Source: Luteibacter sp. UNC138MFCol5.1
GTDB lineage: Bacteria > Pseudomonadota > Gammaproteobacteria > Xanthomonadales > Rhodanobacteraceae
Assembly (NCBI RefSeq): GCF_900110505.1
Contig: NZ_FODZ01000001.1
Coordinates: forward strand, 124,001-188,000
Length of the DNA: 64,000 bases
Direction of reading: 5' to 3'
Shown: positions 52,321 to 62,305 of the stretch, piece by piece
How positions within the stretch are numbered: position 1 is the stretch's first letter
Layout of the letters: every line of letters begins with the position of its first letter
The notes under the pieces: generated by a model
Database searches by the model: none
What the model was told of the DNA's origin: nothing
Seen by the model: the letters and a program-made list of their open reading frames with translations, nothing else
Program-made: the position numbers and the translations under genes

Positions 52321-53376
52321 TCAGCGCAGGTCGAGGAGCTGGCCGATGTCGCGCAGGGCCTTGAAGCGGCGGATCAGGTTCAGCGGCTTGCGTTTCAGCG
52401 TGCCGAATTCGCCGCGCTGGAACGCCGCCACGGCGTCGAGCACGCGCTCGCTGGAACGACCGTCGCGGTAGGGATGGATGTCGTCGCCGTGCGCGCGAAT
52501 CGCCGCCATCAGTTCCGGTGGGTGCGACAGGGCGCGATCGATGGCGGCATCGACGTCGGCGGGTGTCGGGACGTCCAGCATGAAAGGCTGCGGCACGCGG
52601 TTGGCGATCGTCACGACCGGCTTGCCCATCACCGCGAATTCGTGGATCACGGACGAGGTATCGCATACCAGCACGTCGGCGGCCCGCTCCATCTCGACGA
52701 GCCGCTCGGACGTGAAGAAGCGCGCGTTCGGCGCTTCGAGTCCGCGGTACGCATCGAACAGCTCATCGGAGCACTTCGGATGGAGCGTGAGCAGCCACTG
52801 CCGGTCGCCCCGCGCGATCATCGCGCGCAGCGGTTCGACCATCGCCGGCGCGCTGCTGAGCCGGTGGCTGAAGGTGGACGCGTACATCACGATGGGACGG
52901 CCATCGCGTGCGGGCATGTCGCTTTCGGCGGGTGCCGGGCCGAACAGCGGATCGAGCTTCGGCCATCCGGTTTCGCGCACGGCGAAGTAACCGTGTTCGC
53001 GCGCCAGCTCGGCGAAGGGTGCCGTCGTCGACGGTCCCTGGGTGGCGTAGAGATCGAAGAAGCCGCGGATCGCGAAGTGGCCGCGGTCCGGTTCGCGCTT
53101 CTGCGCGTTGAACCCGTGGAACACCTGGACCTTGATGCCGGGCAGCGCCGGCGACACCCAGTTGGCGGCGCAATACACGGCCTCGGGTTTCATCGCGCGC
53201 GCGTCGCGCAGGCTGCGGATGCGGCGTTCGTCGGGCGTGAGGCTCGCCGCCATGGCGGCCGGCACCACCCAGCCCACGTCGATGCCTCGCGCACGCGCGG
53301 CCGCCGCGAGCGGACGCAGGATGGGCAGGGCGTAGGTTTCGGTGGCGAACATCAGGCACGCGGCCAAGGGCGGCAC
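52321..53376 (-). CDS. CDP-glycerol glycerophosphotransferase-like / lipopolysaccharide-type transferase
   Basis: 351 aa from a GTG at 53376; starting at the ATG 24 nt later would cut into the first beta strand (ACLMFATE), so the GTG is preferred though it lacks a clear ribosome site. The two-Rossmann GT-B plan is seen with HGFNAQKREPD, MYASTFSHRLSSAP and the nucleotide-binding block LVCDTSSVIHEFAVMGKPVVTI. This is the general pattern of CDP-glycerol/polyprenyl-phosphate glycerophosphotransferases, some of which act in LPS or capsule synthesis. Likely an envelope polysaccharide enzyme; acceptor unknown. Divergent from a GT2 gene. Confidence 0.75.
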   Translation of the reverse strand: MPPLAACLMFATETYALPILRPLAAAARARGIDVGWVVPAAMAASLTPDERRIRSLRDARAMKPEAVYCAANWVSPALPGIKVQVFHGFNAQKREPDRGHFAIRGFFDLYATQGPSTTAPFAELAREHGYFAVRETGWPKLDPLFGPAPAESDMPARDGRPIVMYASTFSHRLSSAPAMVEPLRAMIARGDRQWLLTLHPKCSDELFDAYRGLEAPNARFFTSERLVEMERAADVLVCDTSSVIHEFAVMGKPVVTIANRVPQPFMLDVPTPADVDAAIDRALSHPPELMAAIRAHGDDIHPYRDGRSSERVLDAVAAFQRGEFGTLKRKPLNLIRRFKALRDIGQLLDLR

Positions 53377-53432
53377 TCCGCGGTGGGTGACGTGGCATTA
53401 TGACGGCTCGCTACCCCTTCTTCCGCATCCCG

Positions 53433-54200
53433 ATGACCCGACGGCCCATTTCCCTCTGCGTGATCACCCAGAACGAGGCCGACCGCATCCGGGATTGCCT
53501 GCTTTCCGCCGCCCCGTTCTGCGACGACATGGTGGTGGTGGATGGTGGCTCGACCGACGACACCGTCGCCATCGCGGAGGCGGCGGGCGCGCGCGTCATC
53601 CATCGTCCCTTCGACGGCTTCCGCAGCCAGAAGGCGTTCGCCGTCGCGCAGGCGAAGAACGACTGGGTGCTCTGCCTCGACGCCGACGAGCGCGTCGGCG
53701 CGGACCTTCGTGCCGCGATCGAGCAGGTCGCCGATGCCGGTTTCGGAGCGGCGGGCTACCGCTTCCACCGGCGCAACGACTTCTTCGGTCGATTCATGCG
53801 CCACGGCAACGCCGGCGCGGACAAGGTGCTGCGTCTGTTCGATCGCCGCCAGGGCGGCTGGCGCGGGCCGCGCGAGATCCACGAATCGGTGAGTCTCGAT
53901 GGTGACGTCCGCATGCTGCCGGGCTTCCTGGATCACTACCCGTACCGTTCGCTGTCCGAACTGATGGCCAAGCAGGAACGCTACGCGCACATGATGGCCA
54001 CCGAGGAGTTCGCCGCCGGCAAGCGCGCGACGCTCGGCCAGATCGTCGTCAGCCCGATGTGGCGCTTCTTTCGCGGCTACGTGCTTCGCGCGGGCTTCCT
54101 CGACGGCTGGCGCGGCATCGTCTATGCGCTGCTACGCGTCGAGTACGTGCGCCGGAAGTACGTGAAGCTTTGGCTGTTGCAGCACGGCCAGAAGGCCTGA
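53433..54200 (+). CDS. Glycosyltransferase family 2, WaaE/KdtX-like LPS core transferase
   Basis: 255 aa from the ATG at 53433 (MTRRPISLCVITQNEADRIR); an ATG at 53400 adds eleven residues. GT-A signatures are DDMVVVDGGSTDDTV, LDADERVG (the DxD-like metal site) and GYRFHRRNDFFGRFMRH with W-R-G-P-REIHE, the common LPS core beta-1,4-glucosyltransferase (WaaE) pattern. It adds a sugar to the LPS inner core at the cytoplasmic face of the inner membrane. C-terminal amphipathic helices would anchor it. Divergent partner is the transferase at 52321-53376. Confidence 0.87.
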   Translation: MTRRPISLCVITQNEADRIRDCLLSAAPFCDDMVVVDGGSTDDTVAIAEAAGARVIHRPFDGFRSQKAFAVAQAKNDWVLCLDADERVGADLRAAIEQVADAGFGAAGYRFHRRNDFFGRFMRHGNAGADKVLRLFDRRQGGWRGPREIHESVSLDGDVRMLPGFLDHYPYRSLSELMAKQERYAHMMATEEFAAGKRATLGQIVVSPMWRFFRGYVLRAGFLDGWRGIVYALLRVEYVRRKYVKLWLLQHGQKA

Positions 54201-54212
54201 CACCGCGCCGCG

Positions 54213-55286
54213 TCAGAGCCTGAGGATGCGCGCCGCCTCGTCGACGATGCCGCGCGCGATCTCCTCGGCGGGCAACTCGCGCGCCATCGAGGCCGCCTGA
54301 CCGGCCCAGAGTGGCTGGAAGTCGCCGCGCCCCTGCGCTTCGGCGATCTTGCGCAGCGGCGCCAGCGGCCCGCCCGCGAGGGGGAACGGCAGGGCGTCGG
54401 GCGACATCGGCCCGATCTCCCGTATGATCCGGTTGACCACGCCGCGCGCCGGGCGCCCCGTGAGCACGTTGGTGATCGCGGTGTTGTCGTCGCGCGCGGT
54501 GCGCAGCGCCTGCCGGTGCACGTCGACGCTGGTGGATTCGTGCGAAAGCAGGAACGCGCTGCCGATCTGCACCGCCGACGCGCCGAGGCACAGCGCGGCC
54601 GCCATGCCGCGCCCGTCGCCGATGCCGCCCGCCGCGATCACCGGCACATGGAGCGCGTCGACCAGCTGCGGCACCAGGGCGAGCGTGCCCGGCTGCTCCG
54701 ACATCTCGTCCGTGAGGAAATTGCCGCGGTGGCCGCCTGCTTCGTAGCCCTGCGCGATGATGGCATCGCAGCCGCGCTCCTCGAGCCAGCGGCCTTCGGC
54801 CACGGTGGTCGCCGAGGAAAGCACGATGGCGCCGGTCGCCTTCACGCGGGCGAGCAGCGGTTCGTCCGGCAGCCCGAAGTGGAAACTCACGACCTCGGGC
54901 CGTACCGCCTCGACCATGGCGCACATCGCCTCGTCGAAAGGCGCCCGCCCGCCCGCCGGCGGGAGATCCGATGCCTCGATACCGAACTCGGCGTAGTACG
55001 GGGCCAGCCGTTCCCGCCACCGCGTGGCCTCCTCGGCGGTGGGCACCCGCGGCCGATGCGCGAAGAAATTGAGGTTGATCCGGGCACGCACCTTCGCCCG
55101 GAACACGGCGACCTCGGCGGTCGCCGTCCCGGTGCTTATCGACGAACAAGGAATCGCACCGAGACCACCGGCACGTGCCACACCGATGGCCAGGTCCGAT
55201 AGGCCCGAGCCCGCCATGGGCGCGAGGAGCAGCGGATGCTCGATCGCGAGCAGGTCGATGAGGCGGCGGTCGGTCCAGGCGTGCAC
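54213..55286 (-). CDS. Nitronate monooxygenase (2-nitropropane dioxygenase family)
   Basis: 357 aa from a GTG at 55286, the only start giving the FMN-barrel N-terminus (IEHPLLLAPMAGSGLSDLAIGVARAGGLGAI). FMN-site AQGYEAGGHRG is the class I NMO hallmark, followed by AAGGIGDGRGMAAALCLGASAVQIGSAF. It oxidises alkyl nitronates such as propionate-3-nitronate with FMN and oxygen, protecting respiration. Cytoplasmic. Its start lies within 190 bp of the divergent berberine-bridge-like gene. Confidence 0.92.
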   Translation of the reverse strand: MHAWTDRRLIDLLAIEHPLLLAPMAGSGLSDLAIGVARAGGLGAIPCSSISTGTATAEVAVFRAKVRARINLNFFAHRPRVPTAEEATRWRERLAPYYAEFGIEASDLPPAGGRAPFDEAMCAMVEAVRPEVVSFHFGLPDEPLLARVKATGAIVLSSATTVAEGRWLEERGCDAIIAQGYEAGGHRGNFLTDEMSEQPGTLALVPQLVDALHVPVIAAGGIGDGRGMAAALCLGASAVQIGSAFLLSHESTSVDVHRQALRTARDDNTAITNVLTGRPARGVVNRIIREIGPMSPDALPFPLAGGPLAPLRKIAEAQGRGDFQPLWAGQAASMARELPAEEIARGIVDEAARILRL

Positions 55287-55469
55287 GGCGATCTCACGAT
55301 GGAAAGGAAACGGGGACGGGCCAAGGATAATCCGCGGACGGTCGCCGCGCCGACATCCCGGCCCGGCCGGGCCTCGCTTCGTCCCCGGAAGACGTCGGTT
55401 CGGCCCCGCATCCGCAACGGAGGCCGCGTCGCAGCGCAGGATGGACCCCACCCGACCTCCGAGGCACCC

Positions 55470-57236
55470 ATGGACCGCCGCACCCTCCTCAAAGCCGCAC
55501 TCACCCTGCCCCTCCTCCCCTGGACGCTGAAAGTCGACGCGTTCGCCGCCCCGCCGTTCGCGCGAGTCCGTCCCGGTGGCACCGGATGGCCATCGGCCGA
55601 GCAGTGGGACGCCCTGAACCGCGAGGTCGGCGGCCGACTTTCGGTTCCGGCGTCGCCGTTTCTCGGCGACGCGGCGAGCCGCGCCGAAGCCGTCGCCCAA
55701 CGCGGCAACGCGTTCTACATCGGTGACCAGCCGGCGCTCACGCAGACCAGCGGCTGGTTCGGCGCATGGGACTCGCGGCCGAGCGCCTGGGCCCTGGCCG
55801 CGGAAAGCGCCGACGACGTCGCGGCCGCCGTGCGCTTCGCCCGCCGGCATCGCGTGCGGCTGGTGGTGAAGGGTGGCGGCCATAGCTACCAGGGCACCTC
55901 GTGCGCCCCGGATTCCCTATTGGTCTGGACGCGGCGGATGAACCGGGTCGAGTTGCACGACGCGTTCGTCCCCGAGGGCGCCCGACCGGGCACGGCGCCG
56001 CAACCCGCCGTGAGCCTCGGCGCGGGCGCCATGTGGATCGACGCGTACGATGCCGTGACCACCCGCGGCGGCCGTTACGTCCAGGGCGGCGGCTGCACGA
56101 CCGTCGGAGTGGCCGGGCTCGTCACCGGTGGCGGCTTCGGCAGCTTCTCCAAGCGCTTCGGCAGCGCCGCGTCGAACCTGCTCGAAGCGGAGCTCGTCAC
56201 CGCCGACGGACGGATCCGGGTCGTCAACGCGCACACCGATCCCGATCTGTTCTGGTCGCTCAAGGGGGGCGGAGGCGGGAACGTCGGCGTCGTGACCCGC
56301 CTGACGCTGCGCACGCACGACCTGCCCGACCGCTTCGGCGGCCTCTCGGGCGAGATCGCTGCCGACTCGGACGCGTCCTTCCTCGCGCTCACGCACGAGG
56401 TGCTGCGCTTCTACCGGGAGACGCTGTGCAACCCGACCTGGGGCGAACAACTCCGCTTCACCCACGACCGACGGCTCGTCGTGTCCATGGTCTTCCAGGG
56501 CATCGACAAGGCCGCCGCCGAGGCGGCGTGGGCACCGTTCGTCGCCTGGGTGAACGCGCGTCCGGCGTACGCGGTGCGTCGTCCGCTTCGCGCGCTCGAC
56601 GTGGAGGCCCGTCACTTCTGGGACGCCGCGTTCTTCCGTGAGCACGCGCCACAACTGATCGTGCCGGATGGGCGTCCGGGGGCACCGTCATCGCACTTCG
56701 TCTGGAAGGGCGACCAGGACCAGATCGGCTGGTACATCCACGGTTACGCGTCGGCGTGGCTGCCTTCGGCGCTGCTGCGCGACGACGCCCTGCGCAGCCT
56801 CGCGACCGCCATCACCGAGGCCGCCGGACACTCCAGCGTCGAACTGCACGTCAACAAGGGCCTCTACGGCGCACCGCCCGACGCCATCGCCGCCTCCCGC
56901 GACACCGCCACGAATCCCGCCGTGCTCGACGCGTTCGCCCTCGCCATCGTGGGCCACAGCGGCGCGCCGAACTATGAAGGGCTACCGGCCGCGCACGTCG
57001 ACGCCGCCGTGGCCCGTCGCGGGGCCGATGATGTGAATGCCGCTTATCGGCGCCTGCGCCGGGCCGCGCCACGCGCGGGGTCTTACGTATCGGAGAGCGA
57101 CTATTTCCAACCGGACTGGCAGGACGCCTTCTGGGGAACGAACTATGCCCGGCTGCTCGCGATCAAACGAAAGCACGACCCCGAGCGCGTGTTCGTCGTG
57201 CACCACGGGGTCGGAAGCGAAGGAACCAACGTCTGA
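55470..57236 (+). CDS. Tat-exported FAD-linked oxidoreductase, berberine-bridge enzyme type
   Basis: 588 aa from the ATG at 55470. MDRRTLLKAALTLPLLPW is a compact twin-arginine signal (RRTLLK), so export with FAD bound is expected. The PP-loop FAD domain shows VVKGGGHSYQGTSC with the His typical of 8-alpha-histidyl attachment, GGGFGSFSKRFGS, and the end block FWGTNYARLLAIKRKHDPERVF is the C-terminal BBE substrate-site motif. It oxidises a sugar, phenol or alkaloid-like compound with FAD and O2; the substrate cannot be named. No Cys-based second attachment was identified with certainty. Confidence 0.9.
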   Translation: MDRRTLLKAALTLPLLPWTLKVDAFAAPPFARVRPGGTGWPSAEQWDALNREVGGRLSVPASPFLGDAASRAEAVAQRGNAFYIGDQPALTQTSGWFGAWDSRPSAWALAAESADDVAAAVRFARRHRVRLVVKGGGHSYQGTSCAPDSLLVWTRRMNRVELHDAFVPEGARPGTAPQPAVSLGAGAMWIDAYDAVTTRGGRYVQGGGCTTVGVAGLVTGGGFGSFSKRFGSAASNLLEAELVTADGRIRVVNAHTDPDLFWSLKGGGGGNVGVVTRLTLRTHDLPDRFGGLSGEIAADSDASFLALTHEVLRFYRETLCNPTWGEQLRFTHDRRLVVSMVFQGIDKAAAEAAWAPFVAWVNARPAYAVRRPLRALDVEARHFWDAAFFREHAPQLIVPDGRPGAPSSHFVWKGDQDQIGWYIHGYASAWLPSALLRDDALRSLATAITEAAGHSSVELHVNKGLYGAPPDAIAASRDTATNPAVLDAFALAIVGHSGAPNYEGLPAAHVDAAVARRGADDVNAAYRRLRRAAPRAGSYVSESDYFQPDWQDAFWGTNYARLLAIKRKHDPERVFVVHHGVGSEGTNV

Positions 57237-57240
57237 TCGT

Positions 57241-57352
57241 GTGGGAGCGCACCTGGGCGCGACAGCTTTTCGCCAAAAGCCACAAGGCCTGTAGCTTTTC
57301 CGCGAAAAGCTGTCGTACCCAAAGGGCATAAACGCGCAGGGCGCGCTCCTAC
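57241..57352. repeat. REPIN-type inverted repeat, GTGGGAGC ... GCTCCTAC
   Basis: Starts GTGGGAGCGCACCTGGGCGC and ends with the inverted GCGCGCTCCTAC. Inner arms GACAGCTTTTCG and CGAAAAGCTGTC (about 57271 and 57302-57314) are exact complements. It belongs to the same broad REP class as 21818-21922. It fills the gap between the convergent oxidoreductase gene and the Pao-like operon. Confidence 0.75.
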
Positions 57353-57368
57353 CCGTCTCGGTGGATCG

Positions 57369-59567
57369 TCAGGCCAGCGGCGGCAGTTTGTCGATGATCT
57401 TGTCGAGCGTGACGGGGTAGTCGCGCACCCGCACTCCCGTCGCGTTGTAGACCGCATTCGCCACCGCCGCGCCGACGCCGCAGATGCCCAGCTCGCCGAC
57501 ACCCTTGGCCTTCATCGGCGAGGACGCCGGATCGGTCTCGTCGAGGAACACGACGTCCTGATGCGGGATGTCCGCGTGCACCGGCACCTCGTAGCCCGCG
57601 AGGTCGTGATTGACGAAAAAGCCCAGCCGCTTGTCGACGACGAGCTCTTCCATCAACGCCGCGCCCGCGCCCATCGTCATCGCGCCGATGACCTGGCTCC
57701 GCGCGGTCTTGGGATTGAGGATGCGCCCCGCCGCGCACACGGCGAGCATGCGTTCGATCCGGATCTCCCCCGTCGCGGCGTCCACGCGTACCTCGACGAA
57801 GTGCGCGCCGAACGTCGACTGCTGAAACCGTTTGGCGAGATCGCCGTATTCCATCGCGTCCTCGCCGACGAGCTCGCCGTCCGCCGCCGCCCTGGCGAGC
57901 GAAGTCCGCTTGCCGTCGGCCACCACCTCGCCGTTCTCGAACGACGCCTTCGACGGGTCGACGCCCACCTTGCGTGCGATCGCCTCGCGCAGCTTCATGC
58001 TCGCGGCATACACGCCCGCCGTCGAACTGTTGCCGCCCCACTGCCCGCCCGAACCGGCCGAGACCGGGAAGCTGGAATCACCGAGGCGCACGTCGACGCG
58101 CTCGACCGGCACGCCGAGCATCTCGGCGGCTGTCTGCGCGATGATCGTGTAACTGCCCGTGCCGATGTCCGTCATGTCGGTTTCGACCGTGATCCGGCCG
58201 TTTCGCTCGAGCCTCACGCGTGCCGCCGATTTCTGGACGAGGTTGTTGCGGAAAGCGGCCGCCACGCCCATGCCCTTCAGCCAGCGGCCGTCGCGCGCGC
58301 TGCCCGGCCGCGCGGCGCGCTTGTCCCAGCCGAACCGCTGCGCGCCCGTGCGCAGGCACTCGACGAACCGGCGCTGCGAGAACGGCCGTTCGGGATGCTC
58401 GGGATCGACCTGCGTGTCGTTGAGGATGCGGAACTCGACCGGGTCGATGCCGAGCTTCTCCGCCATCTCGTCCATGGCGATTTCCAGCGCCAGCAACCCG
58501 GCCGCTTCACCCGGCGCGCGCATCGCGTTGCCTTCCGGAAGATCGAGCACGGCGAGGCGCGTCGCCGTCATGCGGTTCGCGCCGGCGTAGAGCAGGCGCG
58601 TCTGCTGCACGGCGGTCTCCGGGCCGCCACCCGGCAGGTCGCCCGACCAGCTCTCGTGCGCGATCGCGTCGATTTTTCCGTCCTTCGACGCGCCGATGCG
58701 GATGCGCTGGATCGTCGCCGGGCGATGCGTCGTGTTGTTCACGATCAAGGGACGCTGCAGGGCGACCGCGACGGGACGGCCCGCCGCGCGGGCGCCGAGC
58801 GCGGCGAGGATGGCATCCGCACGCACGAACAGCTTGCCGCCGAATCCGCCACCGATGTACGGCGAAACGAGACGTACGTTGTCCTTCGAAATGCCCAGCG
58901 TCTTGGCCACGTCGCCGCGGCTCCAGTCGACCATCTGGTTGGCGGTCCACAGGGTCAGCTTGTCGCCTTCCCATGCCGCGATCGTCGCGTGCGGCTCCAT
59001 CATCGCGTGCGACTGGTCGGGCGTGGTGTACGTGGCGTCGAGCTTCACCGCCGAGGCGGCGAACGCCGAAGCGAAGTCGCCCTTGGCGCTGTCCGGATCG
59101 CCGTCCTTCGGTTTGATGGCCTTGTCCTTCTCCGACGCGAGATCGAACGCGCCGCCCGTCCGCGCATAGTCGACCTTGATCAGTTGTGCCGCCGCACGTG
59201 CCTGCTCGAACGTCTCGGCGACGACGATCGCAACGGCCTGGTGATAGTGCTGGATGTCGGGACCACCGAGCAGCTTCGCCGTGTTGTAGTCGCCTTTCCC
59301 GAGCTTGCCGGCGTTCTGCGCCGTGACCACGGCTAGCACGCCGGGCGCGCGCTGCGCCTTGCTCGTGTCGATGGAGACGATCTTCCCCTTCGCGATGGCG
59401 GAGCCCACCACGTAACCGTAGGCGTGGTTCGGGGCGACGTCGTGGCGCTCGTAGGCGTATCGCGCCGTGCCCGTGGTTTTCAGCGGGCCTTCGACGCGGT
59501 CGATGGGGTGGCCGACGACCTTGAGCCGATCGATGGGATTGGTGGTGGCGGGGGTATCGAACTTCAT
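57369..59567 (-). CDS. Aldehyde oxidoreductase molybdenum-binding subunit, PaoC-like
   Basis: 732 aa, typical of PaoC/YagR. Mo-hydroxylase blocks: [19 protein letters not shown] near the start, [36 protein letters not shown] and, near the C-terminus, [19 protein letters not shown] with the catalytic Glu. In E. coli the PaoABC heterotrimer is a periplasmic molybdenum-cytosine-dinucleotide enzyme that oxidises aromatic aldehydes. It overlaps the FAD-subunit gene by 4 nt. No PaoD-like maturation gene follows; downstream is a REPIN. Confidence 0.93.
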   Translation of the reverse strand: MKFDTPATTNPIDRLKVVGHPIDRVEGPLKTTGTARYAYERHDVAPNHAYGYVVGSAIAKGKIVSIDTSKAQRAPGVLAVVTAQNAGKLGKGDYNTAKLLGGPDIQHYHQAVAIVVAETFEQARAAAQLIKVDYARTGGAFDLASEKDKAIKPKDGDPDSAKGDFASAFAASAVKLDATYTTPDQSHAMMEPHATIAAWEGDKLTLWTANQMVDWSRGDVAKTLGISKDNVRLVSPYIGGGFGGKLFVRADAILAALGARAAGRPVAVALQRPLIVNNTTHRPATIQRIRIGASKDGKIDAIAHESWSGDLPGGGPETAVQQTRLLYAGANRMTATRLAVLDLPEGNAMRAPGEAAGLLALEIAMDEMAEKLGIDPVEFRILNDTQVDPEHPERPFSQRRFVECLRTGAQRFGWDKRAARPGSARDGRWLKGMGVAAAFRNNLVQKSAARVRLERNGRITVETDMTDIGTGSYTIIAQTAAEMLGVPVERVDVRLGDSSFPVSAGSGGQWGGNSSTAGVYAASMKLREAIARKVGVDPSKASFENGEVVADGKRTSLARAAADGELVGEDAMEYGDLAKRFQQSTFGAHFVEVRVDAATGEIRIERMLAVCAAGRILNPKTARSQVIGAMTMGAGAALMEELVVDKRLGFFVNHDLAGYEVPVHADIPHQDVVFLDETDPASSPMKAKGVGELGICGVGAAVANAVYNATGVRVRDYPVTLDKIIDKLPPLA

Positions 59568-60520
59568 GCCTTCCGCTCCTTCGCTTCGGCGAGCGTCGCC
59601 GCGAGGGCGCGCTCCGTCAGGGTGACCTTGTAGGCGTTGTCATGCGTCGTCTGCGCGCCGGCGAGCAGCCTGGCCGAGGCGGCCTTCGCGCCCTTGGGCA
59701 GTTCGGCATCCGCCGCGTCGACCCGCCATGGCTTGTGCGCGATGCCACCGACGGCGACACGACCCGTGCCGTCCGGCTGGGCGATCAGCGCGATCGACAC
59801 CAGCGCGAACGCGTAGGACGAGCGGTCGCGAACCTTGTGATAGAGCTGCGTGCCGCCGACCGGTTTCGGCAAGGTGACCGCGGTGATGAGCTCACCGCGT
59901 TCGAGCACCGTCTCGATGTGCGGCGTGTTGCCGGGCAACGTGTGGAAGTCCGCGATGGGAATACGACGCTTGCTCCCGTCGGGCTTCACCGTTTCGACCG
60001 TCGCGTCCAGGGCGCGCATCGCCACCGCCATGTCGCTGGGATGCGTCGCGATGCAGGCCTTGCTCACGCCGACGATCGCGTGCTGGCGGCTGACACCACC
60101 GATCGCGGCGCAGCCGCTGCCGGGAAGGCGTTTGTTGCACGGCTGGTTGGTGTCGTAGAAGTACGGACACCGGGTGCGCTGGAGCAGGTTGCCCGCCGTC
60201 GTCGCCTTGTTGCGCAACTGGCCCGACGCACCGGCGAGCAATGCGCGGGAAAGCAGCGGATAGTCGCGACGGATGCGCGCGTCGGCGGCGAGGTCGGTGT
60301 TGCGCACGAGCGCGCCGATGCGCACGCCGTCGCCGTCGGTCTCGATGGCGTCGAGCTTGAGGCCGTTGACGTCGATCAGGTACGCCGGCTCCTCGATGCC
60401 GAGCTTCATCAGGTCGAGCAGGTTGGTGCCACCGGCGATGAACTTCGCGCCGGGATGGCTGACCGCGCTCGCGGCGGCGGCCGCGGGTGTTTCCGCGCGC
60501 TCGTATCCGAAGGGCTTCAT
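59564..60520 (-). CDS. Aldehyde oxidoreductase FAD subunit with extra Fe-S cysteines, PaoB-like
   Basis: 318 aa from the ATG at 60520. FAD-binding domain of the CO dehydrogenase type ([19 protein letters not shown] and [11 protein letters not shown]). A cysteine insert, [12 protein letters not shown] and [10 protein letters not shown], plus a later Cys in [10 protein letters not shown], corresponds to the extra [4Fe-4S] cluster known from E. coli PaoB, absent in ordinary xanthine dehydrogenase FAD subunits. It overlaps both neighbouring genes by 4 nt. Confidence 0.93.
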   Translation of the reverse strand: MKPFGYERAETPAAAAASAVSHPGAKFIAGGTNLLDLMKLGIEEPAYLIDVNGLKLDAIETDGDGVRIGALVRNTDLAADARIRRDYPLLSRALLAGASGQLRNKATTAGNLLQRTRCPYFYDTNQPCNKRLPGSGCAAIGGVSRQHAIVGVSKACIATHPSDMAVAMRALDATVETVKPDGSKRRIPIADFHTLPGNTPHIETVLERGELITAVTLPKPVGGTQLYHKVRDRSSYAFALVSIALIAQPDGTGRVAVGGIAHKPWRVDAADAELPKGAKAASARLLAGAQTTHDNAYKVTLTERALAATLAEAKERKA

Positions 60521-61155
60521 GCGGCACCTCCCGCGACATCGGCGATGGCGTCGTGGATGTTGGAGTACGCGCCGCACCGGCAGATGTTGCCGCTCATGCG
60601 CTCGCGCACCTCCATGCGGCTCAGTGCGGCCTTCTTGCCGAGGTCGGCGGTCACGTGGCTGGGGATGTCGCGCTCGATTTCGTCGAGGACGGCCACGGCC
60701 GAGCAGATCTGGCCAGGCGTGCAGTAGCCGCACTGGTAGCCGTCATGCTTCACGAACGCCGCCTGCATCGGGTGCATCTTCTCCGGCGTGCCCAGGCCTT
60801 CGATCGTCGTGATCTTCGAATCCTGGTGCATCACCGCGAGGGTGAGGCAGCTATTGATGCGTCGCCCGTCGACGATGACGGTGCAGGCGCCGCACTGGCC
60901 GTGGTCGCAGCCCTTCTTCGTGCCGGTGAGGTGCATGTGCTCGCGCAACGCGTCGAGCAGCGTGGTGCGCGTGTCGAGGTCGAGCGCCTGCGGCTTCCCG
61001 TTGACCTCCATCGCCACCTTCGCCACCACGGGGGGCCGCGCGGCCTCGGTCGCCGGCGCGGCGACGATGCGCGGGATCGCGAGGGCGCTCATCGAGACGG
61101 CGCCCAGCTTGAGCACGTCGCGACGCGTGAATTTCCAGTCGTTCGATAAGTCCAT
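60517..61155 (-). CDS. Aldehyde oxidoreductase [2Fe-2S] subunit, Tat-exported, PaoA-like
   Basis: 212 aa from the ATG at 61155 (GAGG 9 nt upstream). Clear Tat signal [10 protein letters not shown] (Arg 11-12), the export tag for the whole complex. Ferredoxin cluster CDHGQCGAC (83, 88, 91) and the helical second cluster [10 protein letters not shown] and [10 protein letters not shown]. It passes electrons from FAD and molybdenum onward. First gene of the Pao-like operon. Distinct from the small subunit at 42330-42824, which has no signal. Confidence 0.94.
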   Translation of the reverse strand: MDLSNDWKFTRRDVLKLGAVSMSALAIPRIVAAPATEAARPPVVAKVAMEVNGKPQALDLDTRTTLLDALREHMHLTGTKKGCDHGQCGACTVIVDGRRINSCLTLAVMHQDSKITTIEGLGTPEKMHPMQAAFVKHDGYQCGYCTPGQICSAVAVLDEIERDIPSHVTADLGKKAALSRMEVRERMSGNICRCGAYSNIHDAIADVAGGAA

Positions 61156-61327
61156 CGTGGAGACCTCGGCACTGTTGGGTTCGGCCTGGACAGGCGGGGC
61201 TGGTCTTGCCCGACGAGAGTAGGCCATGCCATGTGTGCAGAGGTCGCCACGATGCCGAAGAAATCATGTCGATTTCTTCATCTGCCGGCGTTATGTACGC
61301 CACGTGATAGCGGCAGCGATGGGCGCC

Positions 61328-62182
61328 TCAGCGGCCGAACTGGTCGATGATCGCCTCCGCGATCTCGGCCGCGTGGGTCTCCAGCGCGAAGTGCCCCGTA
61401 TCGAGCAACCGCACGACGGCGTCGGGCATGTCGCGCTTGTAGGCTTCGGCGCCCGCCGGGAGGAAGAACGGGTCGTGCTTGCCCCAGATCGCCAGGAACG
61501 GGGGTTTGTGCTCGCGGAAATACGCCTGGAACGTCGGATAGAGGGCGACGTTGGTGCGGTAGTCGCCGAAGAGGTCGAGCTGGCTTTCGTCGGCTCCCGG
61601 GCGCGCAAGGTAATGGTTGTCCAGGGCGATCCCGTCCGGGGACACGAGCGATTCGTCCGCGACGCCGTGCACGTACTGCCAGCGCGTCGTCTCCGGCTTG
61701 AGCATGTCGCGGAGCACGCTCCGGTTCTCGGGCGTCGGATCCTGCCAGTAGGCCTGGATCGGGTTCCACGCGTCGCTGAGTCCTTCGAGGTACGCGTTGC
61801 CATTCTGCGACACGATGCCGGTGATCCGTTCGGGATGGCGACTGGCGATGCGGAATCCCGTGGGCGCGCCGTAGTCGAACACGTAGAGCGCGAAGCGATC
61901 GAACCCCACGGTGGTGGTGAAGCGGTCGATGACATCGGCGAGGTTGTCGAACGTATAGGCGAACGTGTCGCGCGATGGCATGTCCGACTGGCCGAAGCCG
62001 GGAAGATCGGGCGCGACGATGTGAAAGCGCTCGGCCAGGAGGGGGATGAGGTCGCGGAACATGTGACCCGAGCTCGGGTAACCATGCAGCAGAAGGAGCT
62101 TCGGGGCGCCGGGGCGACCGGCCTCGCGATAGAAGATGTTGAATCCGTCGACGTCGGCGGTGCGGTAATGGATGGCGGCCAT
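61328..62182 (-). CDS. Alpha/beta hydrolase, epoxide hydrolase / haloalkane dehalogenase-like
   Basis: 284 aa, no signal peptide. HGYPSSGHMFRDLIPLLAERFH carries the oxyanion HGxP, and the nucleophile elbow VFDYGAPTGF has Asp (about residue 103) instead of Ser, as in epoxide hydrolases and haloalkane dehalogenases. The His is in LLDTGHFALETH (about 263). It is divergent from the CGNR regulator, which suggests that regulator controls it. Confidence 0.88.
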   Translation of the reverse strand: MAAIHYRTADVDGFNIFYREAGRPGAPKLLLLHGYPSSGHMFRDLIPLLAERFHIVAPDLPGFGQSDMPSRDTFAYTFDNLADVIDRFTTTVGFDRFALYVFDYGAPTGFRIASRHPERITGIVSQNGNAYLEGLSDAWNPIQAYWQDPTPENRSVLRDMLKPETTRWQYVHGVADESLVSPDGIALDNHYLARPGADESQLDLFGDYRTNVALYPTFQAYFREHKPPFLAIWGKHDPFFLPAGAEAYKRDMPDAVVRLLDTGHFALETHAAEIAEAIIDQFGR

Positions 62183-62305
62183 GGGAGATTCCTCGGGATG
62201 GGGGTCACGGAGCGACCGCCGCCAGTAACCGGACAGCGGTTGTTTTTCAGGTTAGGTGTGCCTACGTAACTTGTCAACAGGCGTTTTGAAGGTTACTGTC
62301 TGCCC
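62183..62305. promoter_or_regulatory. Divergent promoter region of hydrolase and CGNR regulator
   Basis: Rightward TTGTCA and TACTGT are separated by 17 bp, with the TACTGT at 62294-62299; transcription would then begin within a few bases of the ATG at 62306 (leaderless) or give a short leader for the ATG at 62327. TAGG-TGTG-CCTA and a GTAAC...GTTAC pair near 62246-62296 are possible operator halves. The region is visibly AT-richer. Confidence 0.45.
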
